64,000 bases of DNA, taken from assembly GCA_022844105.1 (NCBI GenBank), contig JALHMJ010000005.1:153554-217553 (forward strand), read 5' to 3'. Source of the stretch: Hyphomicrobium sp. Lineage in GTDB: Bacteria; Pseudomonadota; Alphaproteobacteria; Rhizobiales; Hyphomicrobiaceae. Position numbers and translations under genes: made by a program. Below the pieces are notes generated by a model, which was not told the DNA's origin, made no database searches, and saw nothing but the letters and a program-made list of their open reading frames with translations. Below, one piece after another: positions 1 to 9,200 of this stretch (positions are counted from its first letter, which is position 1; each line of letters opens with the position of its first letter).

Positions 1-275
1 TTGTGCGCGCCGCCGGAGACGAGGCCGTTCACGTCGTCGGCCTGTCTATTTTGTCGGGTAGTCACGTTCCGCTCGTAAAGGAAGTCATGGAGCGTATGCG
101 CAAGGACGGCTTGCACGACATTCCCCTCATCGTCGGCGGTATCATTCCGCCGGAAGACGCCAAGACCTTGAAAGCCTTCGGCGTCGCCGCCGTCTATACT
201 CCCAAGGACTTCCAGCTGAACGACATCATGGCCGATATCGTCCGCCTCGTGGATACCAACGCCAAGGCGGCGTGA
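1..275 (+). CDS. ecm: Ethylmalonyl-CoA mutase, C-terminal end (5' truncated by window)
   Basis: Only the last 90 or so residues are present. They form the end of a cobalamin-binding domain: the stretch HVVGLSILSGSHVPL, then VGGIIPPEDA and the ending VYTPKDFQLNDIMADIV. This pattern fits the MeaA/ethylmalonyl-CoA mutase branch better than methylmalonyl-CoA mutase. The enzyme converts ethylmalonyl-CoA to methylsuccinyl-CoA in the ethylmalonyl-CoA pathway, which regenerates glyoxylate in serine-cycle methylotrophs lacking isocitrate lyase. That fits the serine-glyoxylate aminotransferase gene at 49.5-50.7 kb. The catalytic barrel lies outside the window, so the subfamily assignment rests on the tail alone. 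Confidence 0.8.
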   Translation, partial: VRAAGDEAVHVVGLSILSGSHVPLVKEVMERMRKDGLHDIPLIVGGIIPPEDAKTLKAFGVAAVYTPKDFQLNDIMADIVRLVDTNAKAA

Positions 276-296
276 TCATCTCAGAAAGTGCTTCGA

Positions 297-647
297 ATGC
301 GCGAAGAAGTCCGTCTCAAATTTGAGCGCGAAGTCCGCAAGCAGTGGATCGCGCGCGGTGCCTACGCCGCCGCCGCGCTGGTCGTTGTGGCGGCGCTGGC
401 CTGGTTCACCGACCTTGATGCCCATGTCGAGAAGCGCGAGGTCGCCGGCGTTGTCGAGAAGGTTTTGCCCATCCAAGGCGGCTCGACACAGGCGATCCAG
501 AACGGCCTCAACGTCGACGTCAAACTCGATGACGGGCGCCATGCCCGCGTCCTGGTGCTGAAGGCTACCCACCCCGAAGTCGGGTCGCATGTGGCCATTT
601 TCGAACACGTTCACTGGTCCGGCCGCACCACGTTCAGCTGGAAATAA
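297..647 (+). CDS. Small single-pass membrane protein, function unknown
   Basis: A 116-residue protein with a charged N-terminus, one hydrophobic segment (about residues 23-39, Ala/Val-rich) and an extracytoplasmic beta-rich part of about 75 residues. The ATG at 297 is chosen because AGAAAG lies 8 bases upstream; a GTG at 288 is in frame but overlaps that site. It follows ecm by only 21 bases and may be cotranscribed with it. I do not recognise a family. Confidence 0.6.
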   Translation: MREEVRLKFEREVRKQWIARGAYAAAALVVVAALAWFTDLDAHVEKREVAGVVEKVLPIQGGSTQAIQNGLNVDVKLDDGRHARVLVLKATHPEVGSHVAIFEHVHWSGRTTFSWK

Positions 648-740
648 TCCAACAGCCGTCGTTGACGCTGTGGACGCTGTGCGGTTAAGTGCGCCGCTCG
701 CAAGCCTGCATCGGGCCTTGCGATATAGACTGAACGTTAT

Positions 741-825
741 GCGGGTGTGGTGGAATTGGTAGACGCGCCGGACTCAAAATCCGGTTCCGAGAGGAGTGTC
801 GGTTCAACTCCGACCACCCGCACCA
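741..825 (+). tRNA. tRNA-Leu (anticodon CAA)
   Basis: The acceptor stem GCGGGTG (741-747) pairs perfectly with CACCCGC (815-821), followed by discriminator A and an encoded CCA (823-825). The anticodon stem CCGGA/TCCGG encloses the loop CTCAAAA, giving anticodon CAA for the TTG codon. A long variable arm and the T-arm GGTTCAACTCC are present, as expected of a class II leucine tRNA. Confidence 0.95.
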
Positions 826-870
826 TGTTTAATTGCGCGATGCCGCCCGCCAACCCATCGCGCGGGTTTC

Positions 871-893
871 GGTTCGAGGAATGTTCTCGAACC
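871..893. repeat. Hairpin downstream of tRNA-Leu
   Basis: GGTTCGAG (871-878) and CTCGAACC (886-893) form a perfect 8-bp stem with a 7-base loop. No T-run follows, so this is not a typical terminator. The ten bases ACCCGCACCA at 891-900 repeat the last ten bases of the tRNA (816-825). Confidence 0.5.
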
Positions 894-1040
894 CGCACCA
901 CCTTCTCCTCTTTTGTCCCAGAACAGCCGCGAGCCGAGCGATCCGGCCGTGTCCCGCGCGATGAGATCCCACCCGGACTTCCCCTCACGTTGCGGTGCTT
1001 TCCAGGAATGTGGTACCGGAAGGGGCCGCGGAGGGTCCTG

Positions 1041-2177
1041 ATGCGCTCAATGCCCGTTATGGTCGTTGCCTTGTTTGCCATCGTCGTCGCCGTGCGGCCC
1101 GCCGCCGCCGGCCCCGCGCTGCTGTTTGACGCCTCCGACGGCAAGGTCCTTTACGCTGAGGAGATGGACGACCAGTGGCACCCCGCGTCTCTGACCAAGA
1201 TCATGACCGCCTACATGGCCTTCAAGGCCATAAAGGCTGGCAAACTTCATCTCGATGACAAGGTCATTTGCTCCGATCTCGCCAATAAACAGCCACCGTC
1301 AAAAATCGGATTGCCCGTCGGCGGCGAGATGACCGTAGAACTCGCCCTTCAGGCACTTATCATCAAGTCCGCCAACGACGTCGCCGTCATGCTGGCCGAA
1401 AAAATTTCCGGCAACGAGCCCCAGTTCGTGGCCGACATGAACGCCACCGCGCGCGATCTGGGCATGACGCGCACGACGTTCGCCAATCCGAATGGCTTGC
1501 CAGCATTCAATCAGGTGACGACTGCTCGCGATCTGGCCAAGCTCGCCCGCGCCGTTTCGGCTGAATTTCCCCAATACGCGCCCTATTGGGCCATGACCCA
1601 GATGCGCATCGGCAAGATTAGGCTCGCCTCGCACAATGGCTTGCTGAAAACATTCGAAGGCGCCGACGGGCTCAAGACCGGCTTCATCTGCGACAGCGGT
1701 TTCAACGTCGTGGCAAGTGCCACGCGTGACGGTCGACGCCTGATGGCGGTTGTCTTGGGCGAACCTTCCGGCGGCGATCGCAACATTCGGGCCGCAAGCC
1801 TGCTTGAACATGGCTTCCAGCAGCTGGGATGGAAGCAGCTCTTCAACATGACGACAATCGACAACCAGCCGATCGCTCCCGACGCCCGCGGCCCGATCAG
1901 TGTTCGCTCGACGATCCAATCCTGGGACTGTGGCAATGGCCGCCGCAACCCCGCCGTCGAGGCCCGCCGTGAGCGCATCAAGGCGGCCAAGGCGAAGCGT
2001 GAAAAGGCCAAGCAGGCCGCCGTCAACCAAAAGGCCGAAACGGGCACTGGCGAAAAACCACCTGCAACTGGGACACCGGCGAAGAAAAAGCCGTCCGCCG
2101 CTGGCACACCGGAAGCGTCCGTGTCCACCAAACCGCCATCGGCGCCCCCCGCGACTGCCCCGGCCGTTCAAAATTAA
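1041..2177 (+). CDS. D-alanyl-D-alanine carboxypeptidase (penicillin-binding protein 5/6 family)
   Basis: A 378-residue low-molecular-weight PBP that trims the terminal D-Ala from peptidoglycan stem peptides in the periplasm. The ATG at 1041 follows GGAGGG and opens a signal peptide cleaved near residue 23 (AAAG). The penicillin-binding triad is complete: SLTK at 50-53, SAN at 110-112 and KTG at 212-214. After the peptidase domain (to about residue 290) comes a low-complexity Lys/Ala/Pro-rich tail of about 80 residues, which could contact anionic wall or membrane components but has no recognisable membrane-anchoring amphipathic helix. DacC and DacF are the nearest names; they cannot be separated by eye. 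Confidence 0.92.
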   Translation: MRSMPVMVVALFAIVVAVRPAAAGPALLFDASDGKVLYAEEMDDQWHPASLTKIMTAYMAFKAIKAGKLHLDDKVICSDLANKQPPSKIGLPVGGEMTVELALQALIIKSANDVAVMLAEKISGNEPQFVADMNATARDLGMTRTTFANPNGLPAFNQVTTARDLAKLARAVSAEFPQYAPYWAMTQMRIGKIRLASHNGLLKTFEGADGLKTGFICDSGFNVVASATRDGRRLMAVVLGEPSGGDRNIRAASLLEHGFQQLGWKQLFNMTTIDNQPIAPDARGPISVRSTIQSWDCGNGRRNPAVEARRERIKAAKAKREKAKQAAVNQKAETGTGEKPPATGTPAKKKPSAAGTPEASVSTKPPSAPPATAPAVQN

Positions 2178-2300
2178 ATCTCTGAAATTAATACCGTTTT
2201 TCGTTCAGTCGGCCGCCTGATCCTGGCGAGAGGCGGACTGGCGTCGTTTTTGCTGATCCCCGGCAACACGAGGCAGAACTGACCGAGAAAGAGCCGACGC

Positions 2301-2534
2301 ATGCCGACCGCATGGCATCCCGATGAGGATCCAACCCCCGCACCCCGCGATGTGGAATTCATGGCCGCCGTCCTGGAAGGCCGGCACGGCTGGCTGGCCG
2401 CCGACGTGGCCGAATTCTTCTCCACCTATCACAGCCAGCATGGCGACACCGGGCGATCCTGGGCCTGGGCAGGCGTCGCCGAAGTCGTCCGCCAACGCGC
2501 CGTCGAGCGCATTGAGCGGGCCGAGGCGTTTTAA
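2301..2534 (+). CDS. Small acidic hypothetical protein
   Basis: A 77-residue soluble protein starting MPTAWHPDED, with several Trp and an alternating charged C-terminus. The ATG at 2301 has a weak purine-rich leader (GAGAAAGAG, about 6 bases away). It lies between dacF and the flippase on the same strand, 27 bases before the latter, which supports a real gene. I recognise no domain. Confidence 0.5.
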   Translation: MPTAWHPDEDPTPAPRDVEFMAAVLEGRHGWLAADVAEFFSTYHSQHGDTGRSWAWAGVAEVVRQRAVERIERAEAF

Positions 2535-2561
2535 TCAGTTTCCGCTATCTCAAACGGCCTC

Positions 2562-3947
2562 TTGCCACGGATCGACGCTGTGCTCGCACAAGCCCGCCAA
2601 CTTATGATCGATGTCACGCAGCCGCGGGACGACCGCGCGCGCGCGCAGCATGATGCGGTTGTCGCCTTTGGCCTGCGCGTTGCGAGCGCGGCGTTGCTCT
2701 ATTTCACCCAGGTCGTCATGGCCCGCTGGATTGGCAGCCACGATTACGGGATCTACGTCTTTGTCTGGACTTGGGTGCTGGTGCTCGGCGGAATTACGCA
2801 CCTGGGCTTGAACGCGGCCATGATGCGCCTGTTGCCCGAGTATAAGGAACATGGGCAACTTGACCGCTTTCGCGCGCTTGTTCGCGGCGGGCGAATTTTT
2901 GCACTGTCGGCTGGCACGCTGCTCGCCGGCTTGGGCATGGCCGGCCTTTACCTGTTTGGCGACCATCTCACCGCGACGTACGTTTTGCCGGCGTATCTTG
3001 CGCTCATCTGCGTGCCGCTCTTTGCGCTGACCGAAGTGCAGGATGGCATTGGCCGCGGACAGGCCTGGATCTGGATTGGTCTCCTGCCGCCCTATGTCTT
3101 GCGCCCGGCCCTTGTTCTTGTCGCGATGACGGCCGCCTGGGCCGCCGAATTGCCGATGAACGCCACCACCGCGGCGGGTGCGGCCATCGTCGCGACTTGG
3201 GGTGCGGCCCTGGCGCAAACACTCATGCTCAATCGCAAACTGAAGCACGAAGTTGCAACGGGCGGGCGCGACTATGACTTCAGGGGCTGGTTGGCAGTAT
3301 CAGTCCCCCTCGTCGTTGTCGCCGCCGCCGAACTGATGCTTCAAAACACCGATATCCTCGTGGTGTCGAGCTTCATGACACCGACGGATGTCGCGATCTA
3401 CTTCGCCTCCGCCAAGACCATGAGCCTCATCATGTTCGTGCACTACGCGGTCGGCAGCGCGGTCGCCAATCGCTTCGCATCGCTCAACGCCCGCGGCGAC
3501 AAGGAACAATTGCGCGCTTTCGTTCGCGACGCCGTGAACTGGACGTTTTGGCCGTCACTGGCAAGCGCTCTAGTCATTCTAGCGCTAGGCAAACCGCTAC
3601 TCTGGCTGTTTGGGCCACAGTTCGAAGCCGGCTATCCGGTCATGTTCATTTTGGTCGTCGGCTTTCTTTTCCGGTCCTCCTTCGGCCCGGCGGAAGTTCT
3701 ATTGTCGATGCTTGGCGAACATCAGGTCTGCGCCGCGGTCCTCATCGTCTCAGCACTGTTGAACGTCGCACTGAACTTTGCGCTCGTCCCGCCGTTCGGC
3801 CTCCTCGGCGCGGCGACAGCCACGTCGATCTCGCTCGCAACGGCCGCGCTGATGAACTATGTCGCCGCGCGCCGCCGGCTGGACATCGAGATCGCGATAT
3901 GGCGCAATTTCCCGGACGGCGTGCTCACGCCGAAGCCGCTGGCCTGA
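2562..3947 (+). CDS. Wzx/MATE-like polysaccharide flippase
   Basis: A 461-residue integral membrane protein with about twelve hydrophobic segments from residue 33 onward, of the oligosaccharide flippase (MOP) superfamily. Typical features are the first helix followed by ARWIGSHDYGIY, a polar loop with a charged RLLPEYKEHG after helix 2, and the C-terminal GLLGAATATSISL segment. Such proteins move lipid-linked sugar intermediates across the inner membrane. No glycosyltransferases are adjacent, so its substrate is unknown. The start is uncertain: TTG 2562, GTG 2580 and ATG 2604 are all in frame and none has a clear ribosome site. Confidence 0.8.
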   Translation: MPRIDAVLAQARQLMIDVTQPRDDRARAQHDAVVAFGLRVASAALLYFTQVVMARWIGSHDYGIYVFVWTWVLVLGGITHLGLNAAMMRLLPEYKEHGQLDRFRALVRGGRIFALSAGTLLAGLGMAGLYLFGDHLTATYVLPAYLALICVPLFALTEVQDGIGRGQAWIWIGLLPPYVLRPALVLVAMTAAWAAELPMNATTAAGAAIVATWGAALAQTLMLNRKLKHEVATGGRDYDFRGWLAVSVPLVVVAAAELMLQNTDILVVSSFMTPTDVAIYFASAKTMSLIMFVHYAVGSAVANRFASLNARGDKEQLRAFVRDAVNWTFWPSLASALVILALGKPLLWLFGPQFEAGYPVMFILVVGFLFRSSFGPAEVLLSMLGEHQVCAAVLIVSALLNVALNFALVPPFGLLGAATATSISLATAALMNYVAARRRLDIEIAIWRNFPDGVLTPKPLA

Positions 3948-3956
3948 TGCCTCAGC

Positions 3957-4607
3957 TCACATCGGTGAGGCGAGTACCAGTGTCCAGAATGATTTGAATT
4001 CCGTTTTAGGATCCTGGATCAGCGCCAAGCCCATTTCGGACGCATCCGCCAGCAACAGGTTCTTGTTGTGCCCCGGACTTGCCTTCCAGCCGCGCATGAC
4101 TTCCTGGAAATCAATCTGGCCGGTACCGACGTTTTCGGCAGCAAGCCGCGCTTTATATCCGGTGCGCTTAACCCGGTCCCACGGATTGGAGCCGTCCGAC
4201 CCATAGTGCGAGATGCGGTCCCACTTCGAAAGGTCGCGTGAATGGCCTTTGGCGGCTTCCGCCAGCTCGGCGTTGAGCTTCACCGGCTTCAATTTGTGAT
4301 CGCGACGATACTGATTGATGATGTCGCGCGCCTTCTCCGGGTCAAGCGCGGTCGAGGAGTAATCGCGATCGGCCAGCATCCCCTTGGTGGCATTTTCATA
4401 GCTGCCTTTGGGGGCCTGATCGTTCAAGCGGGCGAGCTGCACCGGCCGATTGACGGACGGTTCGCCTCCCAGACCGACGCTCGGAGTCGGCCGCTTGGAA
4501 ACGGCGGACGTCTGATCCTCGGCAAATCCGGACGAGATCGATCCGCTATTGAGACTGCAGGCGGTCAGGCCAATGGCGGCACAAACCGCAACGGCAACGC
4601 GATACAT
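3957..4607 (-). CDS. CAP/SCP-domain lipoprotein
   Basis: A 216-residue exported protein. The ATG at 4607 follows GGGAGTAAG and gives a signal ending in the lipobox LTAC, so it is probably acylated at that Cys. A linker of about 65 residues leads to a cysteine-rich-secretory-protein (CAP) domain: the helix INQYRRDHKLKPV, the HSRDLS motif, AENVGTG, and GWKASPGHNKNLL, which supply the usual His/Glu cavity residues. Bacterial CAP proteins sit in the envelope and their substrates are mostly unknown. It converges with the flippase gene (9-base gap). A CtrA-type box 58 bases upstream suggests cell-cycle control. Confidence 0.85.
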   Translation of the reverse strand: MYRVAVAVCAAIGLTACSLNSGSISSGFAEDQTSAVSKRPTPSVGLGGEPSVNRPVQLARLNDQAPKGSYENATKGMLADRDYSSTALDPEKARDIINQYRRDHKLKPVKLNAELAEAAKGHSRDLSKWDRISHYGSDGSNPWDRVKRTGYKARLAAENVGTGQIDFQEVMRGWKASPGHNKNLLLADASEMGLALIQDPKTEFKSFWTLVLASPM

Positions 4608-5023
4608 GATGCTTACTCCCGCCAGATGACGCGCGGTATTCCTTTCGACCATCGCAGAGACCCGTTAACTGCCCGTTAATGGTAAATCGGTTGCAAACGC
4701 CAATCGCGGCACGACCGCACTTGGGCTTTGCTCCTGTCCACACGCTCCGGCGCGACTTATCCCTCGACACCTCAAGGATATTTACGCCTGCGATGGTGTC
4801 GTGATTTGGGCGCGGTGGCGGCAAACTCCGGACAAGCGCTACTTCCCTGTGGTGAGATTCATCAGCAACTCGTTTGCCTGACCGTGGCCGGACGGACTCA
4901 GGCCATACAGTTGCCGCGCGCAATTGGCTGCGACCCCTTTCAACTGTTTCATTTCTCTCGCAGTCTCGACTGTCAAAGTGCCGGTGATTCGCGCATCCGG
5001 ACTGCATGAGGGAGGCCCAACCC
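4608..5023. other. Intergenic region, 416 bases
   Basis: It separates two divergent genes, the CAP lipoprotein and the winged-helix/ATPase pair. Apart from the CtrA-type box at 4665-4679 and the GGGAGG ribosome site at 5010-5015, I see no repeat, terminator or convincing small gene in it. Confidence 0.6.
4665..4679 (-). promoter_or_regulatory. CtrA-type box TTAA-N7-TTAA
   Basis: The half-sites TTAA (4665-4668) and TTAA (4676-4679) are separated by exactly seven bases. Read on the minus strand the second half-site is TTAAC, as in the consensus for the alphaproteobacterial cell-cycle regulator CtrA. The site lies 58 bases upstream of the CAP lipoprotein start. Binding is inferred, not shown. 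Confidence 0.5.
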
Positions 5024-6160
5024 ATGCCCGCACGTGCCGGCGAGGCGGTCATCGAAACCGCCCGCGACGCCGTTGTCGGACCCGTCGAGACTTTGCTGCT
5101 CGCGCGCATTGCGTGCGAAGGCGGAGCCACGCGCAGTGATCTGGTGCGCGATGCGGGCGTGTTGCTACAGCACAAAATGGCGCCCGCGCAGGTGCGCACG
5201 ACAATTGATAACGCAGTTGCAGCACTCCTTGCAGCCGGACTTGCAGGCGAAACGCGCGGCCGCTTTGCGGCAACGCCGTTGGGCACGCAAGCTGCCGGCC
5301 GGTTCTTGCAAACCACAGTTTGCCCTGCCAATTGGGATCAGGTCCGCGACATCGCTTTGGTGGCCAAAGCGCTGGGCCTCGGCGCCGAGCCCCACTCCCG
5401 TAAGACAGCGCTCGCCAGACCGGAGGGACTGCGCACCGCCATTCTGCAACGGACCTATGGGCTGAAGGGCAAGAAGAACATTCCCGATGCGAAACTGCGC
5501 GCGCAGTTGGCGCTTGTGGCGTTGGAGCGAGCCTTCGGCAACAAGATCAAGGCCGGGTTCTCCAAGGGGTCGGGTCTGCCGTCGAAGGCTGCCCGGACCC
5601 TGGCCGGTCAGCTCGCCGCATCGCCGCGTGATTTTCCAACCGACGCCAAGCTGATCGCGCAATTGGCAGCCGATGCTGTCGGCGCCGCGCAGGTCGATTG
5701 CGACGTCGTCCGTCTGGCCATTTTGCGCCGGATGATCACGCAGTTTCTCGATGTAAGCTCACCCGTTCGCCAAGCGCCGGCGGCCAGAAGCCCCAAATCC
5801 GACGCGCCGGCAGATCTCATCAATTCGGCCGCCAATGACACAAAGCCGGAAAAAGGCCCGCCGCCGCGCCCTGGTCTGGAGCAGTTCTCGTCCGCCGTTC
5901 GGCACGCGGCACAAAAAAGTGCTCAAGGGTGGCCGGCGAAAGCGTTTATCTCTCACGTCTGGGAAACGATTCGCATCGAGAATGAGATCTGGGCGCTGTC
6001 CGAGATCGAGTTCAAGTCGATGCTTGTCGAAGCCAACCGTCGCGGCGCCGTAAGCCTGGTGACCGCCGACTTGAAGAACCGAGATCTCCGCCAGGACATT
6101 GAACGGTCGGCAACGCCCGACCGCAACACCGTCTGGCATTACGTCCGCATTGAAGATTGA
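5024..6160 (+). CDS. Winged-helix-like partner of the downstream double ATPase
   Basis: A 378-residue soluble protein of no family I can name. The ATG at 5024 is preferred because GGGAGG lies 8 bases upstream. The N-terminus (about 5-95) reads as a winged-helix unit of short helices ending in a basic turn before TPLGTQAAGRF. The middle (about 110-235) is helical and rich in Ala and Lys. A proline-rich linker (about 255-290) leads to a second compact domain (about 300-378) with helix-helix-wing spacing and an ending NTVWHYVRIED, similar to DNA-binding tails I associate with NTPase-centred conflict systems. It precedes the ATPase gene by 40 bases and is almost certainly cotranscribed with it. 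A DNA- or effector-recognition role is inference. Confidence 0.75.
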   Translation: MPARAGEAVIETARDAVVGPVETLLLARIACEGGATRSDLVRDAGVLLQHKMAPAQVRTTIDNAVAALLAAGLAGETRGRFAATPLGTQAAGRFLQTTVCPANWDQVRDIALVAKALGLGAEPHSRKTALARPEGLRTAILQRTYGLKGKKNIPDAKLRAQLALVALERAFGNKIKAGFSKGSGLPSKAARTLAGQLAASPRDFPTDAKLIAQLAADAVGAAQVDCDVVRLAILRRMITQFLDVSSPVRQAPAARSPKSDAPADLINSAANDTKPEKGPPPRPGLEQFSSAVRHAAQKSAQGWPAKAFISHVWETIRIENEIWALSEIEFKSMLVEANRRGAVSLVTADLKNRDLRQDIERSATPDRNTVWHYVRIED

Positions 6161-6200
6161 AGTGCTGCCTTTCTGATTGGCGCATCGAGGCATGGGTCGC

Positions 6201-9200
6201 ATGGGTTTGATTGCAAAGAGCACGTCGAACGAAGACGCAAAGGATTGGGCAGCCGATGAGCTGGCCCATGCCTTTGAGCATTCGATCACGTGGGAAGATG
6301 ACATCTGGCGTGCCGACCCTGTCGATGTCGGTGAGGTCCATTCCAAGGCCCGGCTGAAGTTTGCCACAACACTACGCTCCGTTACGGCAGGCAAGGGTGC
6401 CGCCAATCAGGCCCGCATTCTGCTGTTCCACGGCCAGTCCGGCGCCGGCAAGACGCATCTTCTGCGCGCTTTGCGCACGTCCTCTCACCGCACCGGCGAG
6501 GCCTATTTCGGCTACGCCCAGATGACGCCCGACATCGCCAGCTATGCCGACTATTTTCTTCGCCGCCTCGTCCATTCATTGGAGAAATCCTATGACCCCG
6601 ACACGCCGGGCATCAGCGGACTGACACGGCTCACGACCAAGCTGGTCTCGGATAGCGCGGTCCTGCCGGCAAAAGATCTCGAACATCTGCGCGACGCGGC
6701 ACTCGATGAGGACGAACTCGCCCGCCTTGTTCTGCGTCTTGCCGATGACATCGTCGCCGCGCCGAAACTTGCCAACGAAGACCTCGACATCAATATCGTG
6801 CGCGCGCTGCTCTACATGGAGCGTCGCGATCCGCGCATCGACCAGCGCATCCGCCAGTATCTCAATGGCCGCCAACTCACCTCGCTGGCGCATCAAGCCG
6901 TTGCCGCCCTCGATCCTAACACCGGCGAAGACCGCGCCTTCGAGATTATCACCTCGCTCGGCAAGCTGATCTGGACCGTTGAAAAAGCCTCGCTCGTCTT
7001 TGCCATCGACCAAGTCGAGGATTTGCGGTTCTTCGACGACGCTGAAGAACGCTTCCAAAAAGCCGTGCGCGATCTCATCCAAATTGCCAATCGGCTCAGC
7101 AACGCCATCGTCATCATCTCCTGCCTCGACGATTTCTACGGTCAGGTGCGCGGCGCGCTGCCCCAGTCCTATCTCGACCGCATCGAGAAATCGGGTCCGG
7201 TTGCTCTGCTCGAAAGCCGCACGCCGGAAGAAGCGCGCCTCATCATTGCACGGCGCCTGCAGCATGAAGCCGAAGCCAAGGCTGATGGTCTGGCCTACCC
7301 CGATCCCACCCAATTTTTCGGGCCGCAGTTCTTTGAGGAATTCGGCGGTCTGTCGACACGGCGGCTTCTCGAACATGCGCAGTCGCGTCTTCGCGAACAA
7401 GTCAACGGCGAACCCGAAGAGCGTGAACAACAATCCGGCGGCTGGGCCTCCACGCTCGCCTCTGTTCTTGGCGGCATTTTCAGTGATGGCGACAACACCG
7501 GCCAGCGCACCTCGTCGGCGGCGATGGACTATCGCGAGATGTGGGAGCGTTTCCAATCGGCGTCGGAAGCCGAGATCCCATCCGATGACCGTGAATTGCT
7601 GGAGATACTGACCGCGGGCCTGACGCTCGCTAAGGACGAATGGGCCGGTGACGTCGTGCTCGCCACCAACCGCCTTGATCTGGCCGACGATCTGCCCGCG
7701 TTCGATGTCGTCATCCGGCACAAGAAGACGGGACACGCCGCTGAGGCCAGAGTGTTCTTGTGTAATCGCAAGACCCAGGGTGGCGGCCTGAAGCGCCAGA
7801 TGGATAAGGTGCTGTCGGCGATGGCCGGCAAAGCCTGTTTCATGCTCCGCGCGTCTGACTTCCCGCCCAACGGCAAGAATCAAACCGCGCAGGCCATGCG
7901 CAAGTTTCGCGAAAGCGGCGGCCGCCAGATCATCGTGCCAATCCCTGAGTGGGAGCGCATCATGACGGTGCGCGAGTTCCACGCCCATTATCGCCAGGAC
8001 CCTGGCTTCACGGCCTGGTTCGAGGACGCGCGCCTTCTGTCGAACATCATGGTCGTAATCCAGTTGCTGCGCCTCGACCTCCTCGGTCGCGGCTTGCCGC
8101 GCACGGCCAAGCCCGATGACACGAAAGCCGTTGCTGCACCCGCACCGGCTGCTGAAACCCCAGGTGAGGCCGCCGCGCTCACGCCCGGCGGATGGACGAC
8201 GTCGTGGACCGACAGTGACAACGAACAGCTGCCGGCCAACGACGACGAACTTCCGCTCTCTGTCATCCTCGATGAAAACGGCAGCACCGGCTCGATCCTC
8301 GCGGGCCGGGAAAGTGGCGCACGCTCAAAGCCCATCACGCTCAACAAAGACGTGCTGAAGCGTCATGCCGCCGTTCTGGGCGGTTCCGGTTCCGGCAAAA
8401 CGACGCTCGCACTCTGCCTCATCGAGCAATTACTGCTGCAAGGCATTCCGGCCGTGCTGCTCGACCGCAAAGGCGACCTGTGCTCCTACGCCAACCCGGA
8501 TGTCTGGCGCGCCAACGACCATGAATTTACCGACCGTCGTGGCGACCGCGAGAAGCTTGCCGACGCCATCGACGTTGCGGTCTATACGCCCGGCCGCGCC
8601 TCCGGCCGTCCGATCTCGATCACGCTGCTGCCCAACGGCATCAACGAACTGCCCGAACACGAACAGCAATTGCTGGCCAATCTTTCGTCGGCCGCGCTGG
8701 GCGAAATGTTGCATTTGAAAAATTCTGCGACGCATCAAAAGCAGTCGGGCACGCTGTCGGTCGCCCTGCGCATTCTCGGATCGCGCTACAGCCGCGAAGT
8801 CACGCTGGCCGATCTCATCGCGCTGCTCGAAGACGAAGACCCCGAACTGACCGATCTGACGCAGCGCATGGACCCGTCGGGCAAGATTCGCCGCGATCTC
8901 GTGGCCCAGCTCGACAGCTTGCGCCACCGCAACTCCGCCCTTTTCGAAGGCGGCGGCGAGAGCCTGCGCATGGAAAGCCTGCTCGGTATCGGCCCGTTCG
9001 CGCGCGAAGGCCGCACGCGGTTGTCGATCATCTACACGGGCTTCCTCGGCGACAATGAAAACATTCTGTTCTGGGTTGCGCAGTTTCTGTCAGAGGCCCT
9101 ACGCTTCTGCCAGCGCAATCCGAACGATGAATTGCAGGCCGTCGTCATGTTCGACGAGGCCGACCTCTATATTCCGGCCAACGCCAAGCCCGCGACCGCC

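Noticed and set aside
747..1040. N-terminal extension of the carboxypeptidase frame through the tRNA
   Set aside because: The frame overlaps tRNA-Leu; ATG 1041 has a good ribosome site and begins a signal peptide.
6576..7988. Open frame of 470 codons on the minus strand
   Set aside because: It is antisense to the double ATPase, with His/Arg/Gln-rich composition and no domain; a product of high third-position GC.
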